Part shown: positions 44,088 to 57,255 of the stretch, piece after piece
How positions within the stretch are numbered: the first letter of the stretch is position 1
Layout of the letters: every line of letters begins with the position of its first letter
NCBI RefSeq assembly: GCF_900102135.1
Contig: NZ_FMVJ01000002.1
Span: forward strand, 335,709-399,708
Direction of reading: 5' to 3'
Source of the DNA: Microvirga guangxiensis
GTDB lineage: Bacteria; Pseudomonadota; Alphaproteobacteria; Rhizobiales; Beijerinckiaceae
Length of the DNA stretch: 64,000 nt
Notes under the pieces: model-generated
Told to the model about the DNA's origin: nothing
The model's input: only the letters and a program-made list of their open reading frames with translations
The model's database searches: none
Made by a program: the position numbers and the translations under genes

Positions 44088-44984
44088 TCAAGATGAGGCA
44101 GGCATCGGCGCCAGCATGGCCCGGGCTGTTTTCAAGACGGCCCGGGTCACGTCGGCCATCACCGGACCCACGATCCGGCTTTCCTGCCAGAACAAAGGCA
44201 CCTCAAAGGGAAAGCGGGGATCGAGGGCCACCAATCGCCCCGCCCGCAGGTATTCTCTCACCAGAAGCTCCGGATTCATTCCCCACCCTAACCCGGCAAG
44301 GGCGGCATCTACGAAAGCTTGGGATGAGGGCAGCCAGTGCTGCGGCGGCTGAATCTCCGTCTCGAATACCTTCTGCAGCCATAGATTCTGCAACCTGTCC
44401 TTCTGATTGAAGATCAGACTCGGGGCGCGGGCCGCATTCTCCTGATTGAATCCGTTGGGAAACCAGCGCTCGCAAAAACCTGGGCTTGCAGTTGCTGCGT
44501 AACGCAAGGCGCCTAGGGGACGGCAATTGCACCCTTGGATCGGCGTACCATGCGAAGTGACGGCCGCCATGACTTCCCCGCGCCGCAGCCAATCCGCGCT
44601 GTAATCCTGATCGTCCACCACCAGATCGAAGAGGAACCCCTGTGTCTCCGCCATGGCCGGGATGAACCATGTGGCAAGACTATCCGCGTTCACGGCAATG
44701 CGCAGGGTCATGGGCCGGGTGTCGGCTTGAAGCCTCGGAAGGCTTTGCCGCATGGCGTTCTCAAGAAGGGCCACCTGTTCCAGATGTTGGCACAGACGCT
44801 GCCCGACATCGGTCGCCAAGCAAGGCTGACCGCGAATGACGAGAACCGTTCCGACCCTTTCTTCCAGGAGCTTGATCCGCTGGGAGATTGCGGAAGGTGT
44901 CACGTTCAGCTGCTGCGCAGCGCGCTCGAAACTGCCGCTCCGGACCACCGCAGCAAGGGCGGACAGTTGCTCATAGTCGAACAT
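44088..44984 (-). CDS. LysR-family regulator, LysG/ArgP group
   Basis: 298 residues. N-terminal winged helix at about 4-60 (LAAVVRSGSFERAAQQLNVTPSAISQRIKLLEERVG), then the effector domain. The N-terminus MFDYEQLSALAAVVRSGSF matches the ArgP/LysG subgroup, which senses lysine or arginine and activates the LysE/ArgO exporter. It is divergent from exactly such an exporter, with a T-N11-A palindrome at 45005-45027 between them. Direct evidence of the ligand is absent. Confidence 0.9.
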   Translation of the reverse strand: MFDYEQLSALAAVVRSGSFERAAQQLNVTPSAISQRIKLLEERVGTVLVIRGQPCLATDVGQRLCQHLEQVALLENAMRQSLPRLQADTRPMTLRIAVNADSLATWFIPAMAETQGFLFDLVVDDQDYSADWLRRGEVMAAVTSHGTPIQGCNCRPLGALRYAATASPGFCERWFPNGFNQENAARAPSLIFNQKDRLQNLWLQKVFETEIQPPQHWLPSSQAFVDAALAGLGWGMNPELLVREYLRAGRLVALDPRFPFEVPLFWQESRIVGPVMADVTRAVLKTARAMLAPMPASS

Positions 44985-45004
44985 GGATAAGTTTTTCTAA
45001 TGTG

Positions 45005-45027
45005 AGGATAGTTTCTTTAACTATCCT
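45005..45027. promoter_or_regulatory. LysR-type operator (T-N11-A palindrome)
   Basis: AGGATAGTT and AACTATCCT, 9-base arms around TCTTT. Contains the LysR core T-N11-A. It lies 21 bases upstream of the regulator start and 51 bases before the lysE start. Confidence 0.7.
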
Positions 45028-45078
45028 AATCTCAAGACTCCGCTTACGGAAGGTCGACCTTTCGCTTGGACGATCGAT

Positions 45079-45684
45079 ATGACCTCCCCTCTTCTTGCAG
45101 GCTTCCTCCTCGGCCTCAGCCTGATCCTCCCTATCGGCGCTCAGAATGCCTTTGTTCTGCGGGTGGGCTTGCGCGGCGAGCATGTCTGGGCCGTCTGCCT
45201 GGCTTGCGCCCTCTCGGATGCCCTGTTGATCCTGGCCGGCGTCTCCGGCTTTTCCCATATCAGCGCGACCCTGCCCTGGGCCGAGGATGTTCTACGTTAC
45301 TTCGGCGCCGCATTCCTCATCGTATATGGCGCCCGCAGCTTCAGGGACGCATTCCGGACTGAAGCCCTGAAACCTTCGGAAGCCGCGCCGGAGAGCCTGA
45401 AGCGCGTGGTGCTCACCTGCCTGGCCTTCACGTGGCTCAACCCGCATGTCTATCTCGACACGGTGGTTCTCATCGGCTCAATCTCAACGCAGTTTTCGGA
45501 GAGCCGGGGCCTGTTCGCCCTTGGAGCGATGCTGGCCTCGTTCACGTTCTTCTTCTCGCTTGGCTATGGCGCGCGTCTCCTCAAGCCGCTCTTCGCGCGG
45601 CCTGTGACATGGCGCATCCTTGATGTGGCCATTGGACTCATCATGTGGGTCACAGCGGCAAGGCTGCTGCTGAACGAAACCTGA
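45079..45684 (+). CDS. LysE/ArgO-type basic amino acid exporter
   Basis: 201 residues, five to six transmembrane helices. The N-terminal LPIGAQNAFVLRVGL (about 17-31) and the TWLNPHVYLDTVVLIG stretch near 120 are the LysE signatures. Exports lysine and/or arginine, protecting against overload from peptides. Regulated, by arrangement, by the divergent LysG-like protein through the 45005 palindrome. The ribosome binding site is weak (GGA). Confidence 0.9.
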   Translation: MTSPLLAGFLLGLSLILPIGAQNAFVLRVGLRGEHVWAVCLACALSDALLILAGVSGFSHISATLPWAEDVLRYFGAAFLIVYGARSFRDAFRTEALKPSEAAPESLKRVVLTCLAFTWLNPHVYLDTVVLIGSISTQFSESRGLFALGAMLASFTFFFSLGYGARLLKPLFARPVTWRILDVAIGLIMWVTAARLLLNET

Positions 45685-45694
45685 TCAGCCGCCG

Positions 45695-46201
45695 CTACTT
45701 GTTCAGCCATTCCCCGCATTTCGGCGGAACTTCCGTGCCCCAGGGCATCAATGGCACGCTCGAGGTCGAATTCTTGGGCGATCCCTCGATGGGACGGTCC
45801 GAGTAGACCATGTAGACGAGCGTATTGCGCTTCGCATCGCAGCCACGGACGATCTGCATCTTCTTGAAGATGAGCGAGCGCCGTTCGCTGAACACCACGT
45901 CCCCCTGGCCGAAGCGCTGCTTGAACTTCACCGGGCCGACCTGACGGCAGGACAGCGAGATGTCGGAGACCTCCTCCGCCACGCCGAACGTGCCGGAGAT
46001 GCCGCCCCGTTCCGGGGTCGTGTAGTGACAAGCGACACCCTCCACCAGCGGATCGTCGATCCCGTAGACGGCAAGCTTGTCGTCCGGGGTGAGCGCCCGC
46101 CAGACAGTGGACTTCTTGAAGATCAGGTCCGGCTCCTGGGCCGTGGCACCGAGGGTGCCTCCCATGACGAGGGCAAGGGCCAGGACGATTCGCGCAAGCA
46201 T
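45695..46201 (-). CDS. creA: CreA family periplasmic protein
   Basis: 168 residues from ATG 46201 (TAGGAGACAACGAAGA upstream); an ATG ten codons earlier would weaken the signal peptide. Signal peptide at 1-22. Family segments: LIFKKSTVWRALTPDDKLAV near 28-47, DDPLVEGVACHYT near 49-61 and DISLSCRQVGP near 80. Conserved cysteines suggest a disulfide. CreA is widespread but its function is unknown. It converges on lysE with ten bases between. Confidence 0.9.
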   Translation of the reverse strand: MLARIVLALALVMGGTLGATAQEPDLIFKKSTVWRALTPDDKLAVYGIDDPLVEGVACHYTTPERGGISGTFGVAEEVSDISLSCRQVGPVKFKQRFGQGDVVFSERRSLIFKKMQIVRGCDAKRNTLVYMVYSDRPIEGSPKNSTSSVPLMPWGTEVPPKCGEWLNK

Positions 46202-46408
46202 TCTTCGTTGTCTCCTAATGCTACGCTCCATGTGGGGATGCCGCCCGCTTTTGACGAGAGTGCCGCAACCTTATTTGCTCCCAGGACCGGATGGGGGTAC
46301 ATGCAATCTGCTGCCTCGCAGCTTCACCGGAAGCCTGCGAGGCGGTAACCACAATAGGGCCCCATTCCGGCGCCACATGATCACCCTGGCCATGGCGCCC
46401 TATCGGAC

Positions 46409-47554
46409 ATGAGTTCTGCGATCAGCTTGATGACAAAGACATTCTTTCTCCGCTCTCTCCTCGCCGTGACGGCCTTTCTCGCCGCCGGCCAGGCAGCCTT
46501 CGCCCAATCGGCCGAGTGCCAGCGCTTTCGTGCGGAACTGGCGAATCTCGAGCGCAGCGGAGGCGGAGCGCCGACCGGGCAGATGCAGGCCCAGCGGGCG
46601 GAGATCAACCGCCTTGTCCGCTATTACAGCTCCATCGGCTGCGAGCGCGGCCCCTTGAGTTTCTTTGCCGGTCCTCCCCCGGCAGAATGTCCCGCCATCG
46701 CCGGACAGATCCGCCAGCTCGAGGCCGGCTATGCTCGCCTTGCGCAGCAATCCATCGATCCCGCAGCCGTCGAGGGACGCCGCCGCCAGCTTCAGGCCGC
46801 CGTGCAGCAGACCTGCTCCGCCGATCAGCCCCGCGGTTTCTTCGAGTCGCTTTTTGGCCCCCCGCGTGGTCAGCAACAGCAGGAAATCGCCCCCGAAGGC
46901 CAGCCGATCATTGCCGATGAGGGATCGCCCTCTCTCGGCGGCGGCCGCTTGATCTGCGTGAAGACCTGCGACGGCTCGTTCTTCCCGCTCACCACCCCGC
47001 CCGGCGGCCGGCAGAGCGCGGACGAGATGTGCCAGGCCCTTTGCCCCGGCACGGAAACGACCGCTTTCGCCTATCCCGGCGGCGATGATGGCCTCACCCG
47101 CGCGGTTTCCCTTTCCGGCAACCGGGCCTACACGTCCCTCGCCAACGCCTTCAAGTTCCGCAAGACCTTCGACGAGAGCTGCGCCTGCAAGAAGCCCGAC
47201 GAGAGCTGGGCGGTCGTGCTGCGCAAGGCCGAGAGCATGCTGGAGCAGCGCAAGGGCGATATGATCGTGACCGCCGAGAAGGCCGAGGAATTGTCTCGCC
47301 CCAAGGCTGTTCAGGCTCGCAAGGCTGCCGACAAGAAGGCGGACGAGGAAGAGAAGGCCCAGGCCGAGAGCGCCGCCTCCGCCCCGACCGCCGGCAAGGA
47401 ATCCTCCGGCATCGGCCCGCAATCCATCGAGAACACCCGGATCGTCGGCCAGAACGAAGGCAACCAGCAGGAAGTCGTCGTCGGAAACGGCCAGAAGAAA
47501 ACCGTCCGCGTGATCGCACCGAACCTCATCCCGGTGCCGAACCCGCAGAACTGA
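46409..47554 (+). CDS. DUF2865 domain protein, secreted
   Basis: 381 residues with a signal peptide ([17 protein letters not shown], cleavage near 32). A coiled-coil-like region at 35-140, then the DUF2865 core at about 175-275: [48 protein letters not shown]. The cysteine-rich core and a Glu/Lys/Ala-rich tail (300-350) are typical. Found in Hyphomicrobiales; function unknown, probably periplasmic. A strong terminator follows at 47580. Confidence 0.85.
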   Translation: MSSAISLMTKTFFLRSLLAVTAFLAAGQAAFAQSAECQRFRAELANLERSGGGAPTGQMQAQRAEINRLVRYYSSIGCERGPLSFFAGPPPAECPAIAGQIRQLEAGYARLAQQSIDPAAVEGRRRQLQAAVQQTCSADQPRGFFESLFGPPRGQQQQEIAPEGQPIIADEGSPSLGGGRLICVKTCDGSFFPLTTPPGGRQSADEMCQALCPGTETTAFAYPGGDDGLTRAVSLSGNRAYTSLANAFKFRKTFDESCACKKPDESWAVVLRKAESMLEQRKGDMIVTAEKAEELSRPKAVQARKAADKKADEEEKAQAESAASAPTAGKESSGIGPQSIENTRIVGQNEGNQQEVVVGNGQKKTVRVIAPNLIPVPNPQN

Positions 47555-47579
47555 CGCGACCGATAAAGCGTTCCTCAGC

Positions 47580-47607
47580 AACGGGCCCATCAGGGCCCGT
47601 TCTCATT
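47580..47607 (+). terminator. Rho-independent terminator of the DUF2865 gene
   Basis: Perfect 9-base stem AACGGGCCC/GGGCCCGTT, 4-base loop ATCA, then TCTCATT. Confidence 0.72.
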
Positions 47608-47654
47608 CGGGAGAGGGAATTTCAGGCCCTTTCCAAGCATGCTATCAGGCGCCC

Positions 47655-49384
<1,730 letters not shown>

Positions 49385-49408
49385 TCAACCTCGATGTCAC
49401 ATTCAGCT

Positions 49409-49438
49409 CTCGTCCTGAGGCGCAGCCTTCAGGACGAG
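49409..49438. repeat. REP-like palindrome
   Basis: CTCGTCCTGA-GGC, loop, GCCTTCAGGACGAG: 13 paired bases with one bulge. Sequence type CTCGTCCTGAGG...AGGACGAG resembles the REP palindromes scattered between genes in Hyphomicrobiales. It may also terminate the ABC exporter operon. Confidence 0.5.
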
Positions 49439-49459
49439 GTTGGCGTTTCCAGAAAAGAG

Positions 49460-49481
49460 ATGGCCGGGACATCCCGGCCAT
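49460..49481 (-). terminator. Terminator of gltX
   Basis: 9-base perfect stem ATGGCCGGG/CCCGGCCAT with loop ACAT, 12 bases after the gltX stop on the minus strand, then CTCTTTTCTGG. Confidence 0.72.
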
Positions 49482-49493
49482 GAATGGCGTGTT

Positions 49494-50834
49494 TCAAGCC
49501 GCCTGCCCTGCCAAGCGTGCCTTGGCACGCTCAGGCCCGATCAGCGGCAGCAGGTTGCCCAGCTCCGGGCCGTGATCGAGACCGGTCAGCGCAAGGCGCA
49601 GCGGCATGAACAGCGCCTTGCCCTTCACCCCGGTCTTTGTCTTCACCGCCTCGGTCCAGGCTTTCCAGGTCGTGGTATCCCAAGGCCCTTCAGGCAGAAC
49701 TTCGGTGGCCGCGTCGATGAAGGAGCGATCATCGATCACCGGCGCCACTGGACCGCTCACCACCTTCGCCCACTCGGCGACATCCTGCACTTTGGTCAGA
49801 TTGCCGCGCACGGCATTCCAGAATGCCTCGCCAAGAGCCGCATCAAGCGCAACGAGGCGCTCCCGAACCGTCTCGTAGGGCATCTCATGAATGAGACGCG
49901 CATTGAGATGCTCCAGCTCGCTCTCGTCGAACTTCGCGGGCGCGCGGGAGATGTGGGAGAAGTCGATGAGCTTGGCGAGATCGTTCAGGTCGGCAATCGG
50001 ACGAACGGCCTCCGCCGAACCGACGAGCACAGCAAGAGACGCCACCGCCTGCGGCTCCAGACCCGCGTCACGCAGGCCCTTCACGGAGAGATGCCCTAAG
50101 CGCTTGGAGAGCCCTTCGCCGCTTGCAGTAATGAGAAGGCTGTGATGGGCAAAGGTCGGGATGCTCGCACCGAGCGCCTCGAAAATCTGGATCTGCACGG
50201 CCGTGTTGGTGACATGATCCTCGCCGCGGATCACATGGGTGATCTTGAGTTCGATGTCGTCCACCACCGATGGCAGCGTGTAGAGATAGGTTCCATCCTC
50301 GCGCACCAGCACGGGATCGGAGAGCGAGCTGCAATCCACGTGGCAATCGCCGCGCACGAGGTCCTTCCACGCCACGTTCGTCGGGTCGAGGCGGAAGCGC
50401 CAATGGGGCTTGCGTCCCTCAGCCTCCAGCTTCGCTCGCTCCTCATCCGTGAGCTTCAGCGCGGCGCGATCATAGATCGGCGGAAGGCCCCGCGCGAGCT
50501 GACGCTTGCGGCGGAAGTCCAGCTCCTCTGGCGTCTCGTAGCAGGCATAGAGACGCCCCATGGCCTTCAGCCGCTCGGCCGCCGCGTCATAGAGCGTGAA
50601 CCGCTCCGACTGGCGCACGGTGACATCCGGCGGGATGCCAAGCCACTTGAGATCGGTCTCGATGGAATCCGCATATTCCTGCTTCGAGCGTGCCAGATCC
50701 GTGTCGTCGAAGCGCAGGATGAAGGTGCCACCTTCCCGACGCGCGAAAAGCGCATTGAGCAGGGCCACGCGGGTATTGCCGATATGGATGTGCCCGGTCG
50801 GAGACGGGGCGAAACGTACGATGGGCTTGGACAT
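49494..50834 (-). CDS. gltX: Glutamyl-tRNA synthetase
   Basis: 446 residues, class I synthetase. HIGH motif as HIHIGN at 15-20 in [18 protein letters not shown]-type GLSKRLGH near 240. Charges tRNA-Glu, and in many alphaproteobacteria also tRNA-Gln, with the amidotransferase correcting it. At 446 residues it is shorter than the 470-residue E. coli enzyme and may be the second (gltX2) paralog that many Hyphomicrobiales carry. Single gene with its own terminator. Confidence 0.95.
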   Translation of the reverse strand: MSKPIVRFAPSPTGHIHIGNTRVALLNALFARREGGTFILRFDDTDLARSKQEYADSIETDLKWLGIPPDVTVRQSERFTLYDAAAERLKAMGRLYACYETPEELDFRRKRQLARGLPPIYDRAALKLTDEERAKLEAEGRKPHWRFRLDPTNVAWKDLVRGDCHVDCSSLSDPVLVREDGTYLYTLPSVVDDIELKITHVIRGEDHVTNTAVQIQIFEALGASIPTFAHHSLLITASGEGLSKRLGHLSVKGLRDAGLEPQAVASLAVLVGSAEAVRPIADLNDLAKLIDFSHISRAPAKFDESELEHLNARLIHEMPYETVRERLVALDAALGEAFWNAVRGNLTKVQDVAEWAKVVSGPVAPVIDDRSFIDAATEVLPEGPWDTTTWKAWTEAVKTKTGVKGKALFMPLRLALTGLDHGPELGNLLPLIGPERAKARLAGQAA

Positions 50835-50892
50835 GGGCCAACCCTATGGCGAAGGGAGCGCGGCGGCGCAAGGGGCCGCGCGCAGGGAAAGA

Positions 50893-52626
<1,734 letters not shown>

Positions 52627-52802
52627 GGCACCCGCAGAATTAGCGCGCTGTCGGGTGCGCAGCAATGATTCCCGCGCGCTTTCCCTATCCCTTTCATAAG
52701 CAGAGACGCAGTCGGGACCATGGAGCTCTTTCAACTCAAGCTTTGTTGGAACCCGTAATAGTCCAGTTCGTTGTCCCAGCACGAAATATATGGGAGACTG
52801 AC

Positions 52803-52886
52803 ATGTTGAAAGGTGGCCTGCTTTGGCTCATCGGCATTCCGCTGCCGATCATTCTTATTCTCTTCTTCATGGGCTGGCTGAGCTAA
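52803..52886 (+). CDS. 27-residue conserved-type membrane peptide
   Basis: ATG 52803 with GGGAG eight bases ahead. The peptide is a short basic N-terminus (MLKG) and one helix (LLWLIGIPLPIILILFF). This pattern, an ATG-Leu-Lys start followed by LLWLIGIP, recurs as an annotated small protein in Hyphomicrobiales in my recollection. Too short to be found by length filters. It has a clean terminator 36 bases after its stop, which supports a real transcript. Function unknown; a membrane regulator is possible. Confidence 0.7.
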   Translation: MLKGGLLWLIGIPLPIILILFFMGWLS

Positions 52887-52921
52887 GCCCCAATACGAGT
52901 AGAGTTGCGTATGCGTAAAGC

Positions 52922-52952
52922 AAAAGGGGCGCTTGATGCGCCCCTTTTCTTT
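52922..52952. terminator. Terminator between the small peptide and DAHP synthase genes
   Basis: Perfect 11-base stem AAAAGGGGCGC/GCGCCCCTTTT, 5-base loop, T-rich on both sides, between convergent genes. Confidence 0.87.
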
Positions 52953-52965
52953 GTTCTTCGAACCT

Positions 52966-54351
52966 TTACTCAGCAGCCAGGGCAGCGGGCCGTTCCCTAG
53001 ATTGACGCTCGCGCTTGATCAACTCTGAAGTCAGGAACGCGATCTCCAGTGCCTGCTCCGCATTGAGGCGCGGGTCGCAATAGGTATGGTAGCGGTCCGA
53101 GAGGTCCGCATCGGTGAGTGCGCGGGCGCCGCCGGTGCATTCCGTCACATTCTTGCCCGTCATCTCCAAGTGGATGCCGCCGGCATGAGTGCCTTCGGCC
53201 TGATGGATGGCGAAGAAGTCCCGCACCTCGCCCATGACACGCTCGAACGGACGCGTCTTGAAGCCGGAGGCGGCTTTGATCGTGTTGCCGTGCATCGGAT
53301 CGCATGACCACACCACCGTGCGGCCTTCCTTCTGCACCGCGCGGATCAGGGCCGGCAGGTGATCGGCCACCTTGTCCGCGCCGAAGCGGCAGATCAGGGT
53401 GAGACGGCCCGCCTCGTCCTCGGGGTTGAGGGTGTCGATGAGCTTCAGGAGGTTGTCCGCCGTGAGCGACGGGCCGCACTTGAGGCCGATCGGGTTCTTG
53501 ATGCCGCGCATGTATTCCACATGGGCATGATCGAGCTGGCGGGTACGGTCGCCGATCCAGACCATGTGGCCGGAGGTGGCGTACCAGTCACCGGTGGTGG
53601 AATCCACGCGGGTCATGGCTTCTTCGTAGCCGAGGAGCAAAGCCTCGTGGCTGGTGTAGAAATCCGTCGAGCGCATCTCGGGATGCGTCTCGGGATCGAT
53701 GCCGATGGCCCGCATGAAGTTGAGGCTCTCGGTAATGCGCTCGGCCAGCTCGCTGTAACGCGAGGATTGCGGCGAATCCTTTACGAAACCCAGCATCCAG
53801 CGATGGGCGTTCTCGAGATTCGCATAGCCGCCGGTCGCGAAGGCGCGGATCAGGTTCAGGGTCGCGGCCGACTGGCGATAGGCCATGAGCTGGCGGCGCG
53901 GATCGGGCGTGCGGGCCTCGGGCGTAAAAGCGATGTCGCTGATGATGTCGCCGCGATAGCTCGGAAGCTCCACGCCGTCGATGGTTTCGGTCGGGGCCGA
54001 ACGCGGCTTGGCGAACTGGCCGGCCACACGGCCGATCTTCACCACGGGCGAACCACCCGCATAGGTAAGCACCACGGCCATCTGTAGGAACAGGCGGAAA
54101 AAATCGCGGATATTGTCGGCGGAATGCTCGGCGAAGCTCTCGGCGCAGTCGCCGCCCTGGAGCAGGAACGCCTCCCCCTTGGCCACCTTCGCCAGATCGC
54201 GCTTCAGCTTGCGGGCCTCGCCTGCAAAAACGAGCGGGGGAAAGCCTGCGAGCTGCTGCTCGACGCTTTCAAGCGCCTCTTGGTCCGGAAATGCCGGAAC
54301 CTGCTGGATCGGCTTGTTTCTCCAGCTGTCGGGCGTCCACCGCTCAGTCAT
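52966..54351 (-). CDS. Class II 3-deoxy-7-phosphoheptulonate (DAHP) synthase
   Basis: 461 residues from ATG 54351 (GGAGT ahead). First step of aromatic amino acid biosynthesis, joining phosphoenolpyruvate and erythrose 4-phosphate. The plant-type class II sequence shows [11 protein letters not shown] near 63-73, [14 protein letters not shown] near 105-118, [16 protein letters not shown] near 266-281 and [11 protein letters not shown] near 348-358, with metal- and PEP-binding residues. Rhizobial DAHP synthases are of this class. No other aro gene nearby. Confidence 0.95.
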   Translation of the reverse strand: MTERWTPDSWRNKPIQQVPAFPDQEALESVEQQLAGFPPLVFAGEARKLKRDLAKVAKGEAFLLQGGDCAESFAEHSADNIRDFFRLFLQMAVVLTYAGGSPVVKIGRVAGQFAKPRSAPTETIDGVELPSYRGDIISDIAFTPEARTPDPRRQLMAYRQSAATLNLIRAFATGGYANLENAHRWMLGFVKDSPQSSRYSELAERITESLNFMRAIGIDPETHPEMRSTDFYTSHEALLLGYEEAMTRVDSTTGDWYATSGHMVWIGDRTRQLDHAHVEYMRGIKNPIGLKCGPSLTADNLLKLIDTLNPEDEAGRLTLICRFGADKVADHLPALIRAVQKEGRTVVWSCDPMHGNTIKAASGFKTRPFERVMGEVRDFFAIHQAEGTHAGGIHLEMTGKNVTECTGGARALTDADLSDRYHTYCDPRLNAEQALEIAFLTSELIKRERQSRERPAALAAE

Positions 54352-54475
54352 GACACTTACTCCCGTGTCGTTTGTATCCTCTCGTGCACCGCAACAAGCG
54401 GCACGAAAGCGCACCTATACACGACATAAACAAAAAGGCGAGTGCCGAATGGCCGCGTCCTTTTGGAACTGAATA

Positions 54476-55861
54476 TCACCCGACAGCCACCGGCTTCTTC
54501 ATCACCAGCGGCGTACGCATGGTCACCAATTCTTCGGCGGCAGTCGGATGGACCGCCACGGTACGGTCGAAATCGGCCTTGGTCGCCCCCATGGTGACGG
54601 CGACGCCTGCGAGCTGGATCATCTCGCCCGCATCGTGCCCCATGATATGGACCCCGACGACCTTGTCGCTGGCCTTGTCGACGATGAGCTTCATGAGAAC
54701 CCGCTCGGAACCGCCCGACAGGGTCGCCTTCATGGGCCGGAAGGTGGTCCGGTAGACGTCGACATCTCCATAGATGGTCCGGGCGGCATTCTCGCCGCAG
54801 CCGATCACGCCGATCTCGGGCGTGGAGAACACTGCCGTGGGTATCAGGTCGTGATCCACGATGGTGGGCTTAGCCCCGAAGACCGTGTCGGCGAAGGCGT
54901 GGCCCTCGCGAATAGCGATGGGCGTGAGGTTCGCCCGGTTGGTCACGTCGCCGACCGCATAGATCGAGGGCGTCAGCGTCTGAGAGTAGGCGTCGACCGG
55001 GATCGCCCCCACCTCGTCGACCGTGACCCCGGCCTTCTCTAAACCAAGTCCCTTCGTATTCGGACGCCGTCCTGTCGCGACGAGCACCTGATCGACGGTC
55101 ATGACGGAGCCATCGGAGAGGGTCGCGGCGATGCCGTCCGCTGTCTTGTCGAGGCGCGCCAGGGTTTTTTGAAGCGCCAGGTTCACCCCGCGCTGAGCAT
55201 AGGCCTCGCCCAGCGCATCGCGGATATCCTCATCAAAGCCACGCAGGAGCTTGTCGCCTCGGTGAACCAGCGTCACCTGACTGCCGAGGCCTGCGAAGAC
55301 GCCGGCGAACTCCACGGCGATGTAGCCGCCACCGACCACCATGATGCGCTTCGGCAGCGTTTCGAGGTGGAAGACCTCGTTGGAGGTGATGCCGAGTTCG
55401 CCGCCCGGGATAGGCGGATCCATGGTCGGATGAGCCCCGACCGCCACGAGGATATAGCGGGCTCGGATGCGGGCGCCCGTGTTGAGGATGTGGACCGTAT
55501 GAGCATCCTCGATCACGGCGCGGCTGTTGAGGATTTCAACGCCGGCCTTCTCGAGGTTCGCCCGGTAGATTCCTTCCAGCCGGTCGATTTCCGTGTCCTT
55601 GTTGCGGATCAGGGTCGCCCAATCGAAGGTCGGCTCGCCCACATTCCAACCGAAGCCCGCCGCATCGTGAAAATCGTCTGCGAAGCGGCTGGCATAGACC
55701 ATCAGCTTTTTGGGAACGCAGCCCCGGATCACGCAGGTGCCGCCGACCCGGTACTCCTCCGCGACCATCACCTTCGCGCCGTAACCGGCTGCGATGCGCG
55801 CGGCCCGCACGCCGCCCGACCCTGCTCCGATGACAAAGAGGTCGACATCGAACTGGGTCAT
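54476..55861 (-). CDS. gor: Glutathione-disulfide reductase
   Basis: 461 residues from ATG 55861 (GGAGACCACGCA ahead). Two-dinucleotide flavoprotein: FAD motif GAGSGG at 12-17, redox disulfide C43-C48 (CVIRGCVP), NADPH motif GGGYIAVEFAG near 170, and the interface H438/E443 (HPTAAEE). Keeps glutathione reduced using NADPH. The ATG overlaps the stop of the WaaL-like gene (ATGA), unexpected partners. Normally gor is found next to rpiA and a DUF2059 gene in this order; here about 5 kb separates them. Confidence 0.95.
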   Translation of the reverse strand: MTQFDVDLFVIGAGSGGVRAARIAAGYGAKVMVAEEYRVGGTCVIRGCVPKKLMVYASRFADDFHDAAGFGWNVGEPTFDWATLIRNKDTEIDRLEGIYRANLEKAGVEILNSRAVIEDAHTVHILNTGARIRARYILVAVGAHPTMDPPIPGGELGITSNEVFHLETLPKRIMVVGGGYIAVEFAGVFAGLGSQVTLVHRGDKLLRGFDEDIRDALGEAYAQRGVNLALQKTLARLDKTADGIAATLSDGSVMTVDQVLVATGRRPNTKGLGLEKAGVTVDEVGAIPVDAYSQTLTPSIYAVGDVTNRANLTPIAIREGHAFADTVFGAKPTIVDHDLIPTAVFSTPEIGVIGCGENAARTIYGDVDVYRTTFRPMKATLSGGSERVLMKLIVDKASDKVVGVHIMGHDAGEMIQLAGVAVTMGATKADFDRTVAVHPTAAEELVTMRTPLVMKKPVAVG

Positions 55862-57102
55862 TGCGTGGTCTCCGTTTGAATTCGTCTGACTGCCTGCATC
55901 CATATAAGGGCTGCGCCGAGAGATGCAGCCCACCACCCCTGCCAAGCCCCGTGACCCACGAGGGACACCGGTACGATTCCAGCAAGCAGTGCTAGGGAAG
56001 CGCTACGGATCAAATGGGGTAGATGCCAAATGGCCCGTAAGCTCAGAAAGGCGATGACGAGAAAGAGCAGAGCGCCTACGGCCCCAAGCTCAACCCAGAT
56101 CTGCAGGACAGCATTGTGAGGATGCCCGATGTTGAGCATCGGCTGATGCTCTACCGGCACTTTCGCGGCAACCTTCGTATCGGGCATGCGCGGGCTCACG
56201 CCGAAGCCGGTGCCCAGAAGCGGCTCTTCCCGGACCACGGCACCGAAGCTCTGCCACAGCTCCACCCTCTCCTTGGAATGGCCGGTGGCAAGCATCCGGT
56301 GCATCTCGGGGGTCATGAATTTTGCCGAGAGCGCTCCGATCAGGGGAGATAGTGACACAGCCGCAAGGAACGCAGCTACCGCCAGAACAAAGGTCAGGCG
56401 TGGGGCAAGCCACGCGATCGGAAAGACCAGGCAGACGATGGCAAGAGCCAGCACCGCGGCATCGCTTTCAGACTGGATCGCCACAGCCCCGAGAAACAGG
56501 AGCAGCAGCAGGCCATAGACCCCGCCGTTCCTCTTCGTGCTCAGCAACCAGGCCGTCAGGGGCAAGGCCAGCATGAGAAGTGTCAGGACTGGCCGGTTGA
56601 AGATGTATGGATCGGAGCGCACGCCCAGAGTCTTGCGCAGGATCATGCCGGTTTGGAGCTCGACGATGATGATGAGCCCGGCGAGCGTGAAGGTTCCAAC
56701 CAGAAAACCGAACATCCGCGGCGTCAGGCGCTGGGGTAAGGTCAGTGCCAGTACGACACTGGCGGCAATCGGCAGCCAGAATTCACCGAAGGCCCGTATG
56801 GAGACGATCTTGAACTCGCTCCACCCTATGGAGATGAGGCACCAGCCGAAGAAAGCGAGAACGGCAATTCCCAATGGCGCGGTCAATGCCGAAGAAACAT
56901 CACTCCAGAAAGACCGGGCCCTGCCCTCCAGCCTTGCCGCGAGCAGACAGAGAACAGCGCTCAGGACGATGAAGAGCGGACTTGATCGGTGGGCTATTGC
57001 CATTCCCAGGGGCATCACGACAAGGCTCACCATGGCGGCGCGCCAGAATCCTTCGGCTAGGCGCTGCCGCGAGATGGTCGTGGTGGGGAGGGAGGATGCC
57101 AT
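55858..57102 (-). CDS. O-antigen ligase/polymerase-like (WaaL/Wzy) membrane protein
   Basis: 414 residues, about ten to twelve transmembrane helices. ATG 57102 is chosen because the longer frame overlaps the start of tctC; its ribosome binding site is weak. The large periplasmic loop before the last helices carries LLGTGFG and GHPHNAVLQIWVELG, the conserved Wzy_C region. Such proteins join O-antigen or other polysaccharide to lipid A core or polymerise it. Its stop overlaps gor by four bases. Confidence 0.85.
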   Translation of the reverse strand: MASSLPTTTISRQRLAEGFWRAAMVSLVVMPLGMAIAHRSSPLFIVLSAVLCLLAARLEGRARSFWSDVSSALTAPLGIAVLAFFGWCLISIGWSEFKIVSIRAFGEFWLPIAASVVLALTLPQRLTPRMFGFLVGTFTLAGLIIIVELQTGMILRKTLGVRSDPYIFNRPVLTLLMLALPLTAWLLSTKRNGGVYGLLLLLFLGAVAIQSESDAAVLALAIVCLVFPIAWLAPRLTFVLAVAAFLAAVSLSPLIGALSAKFMTPEMHRMLATGHSKERVELWQSFGAVVREEPLLGTGFGVSPRMPDTKVAAKVPVEHQPMLNIGHPHNAVLQIWVELGAVGALLFLVIAFLSLRAIWHLPHLIRSASLALLAGIVPVSLVGHGAWQGWWAASLGAALIWMQAVRRIQTETTQ

Positions 57103-57255
57103 AAGGACTGAGCTTCGATTAAAATCTTTCGAAGCTCCCTTACGCCAAGGTTCAACAGCGATAAAGAACTCAAGCGCTTGCCCCTTGGGAAAACCGCCAT
57201 TACGGTCTGCGACACCACGTCCTGACGTGACGTAAGTCTCATGGAGGAAACATAA

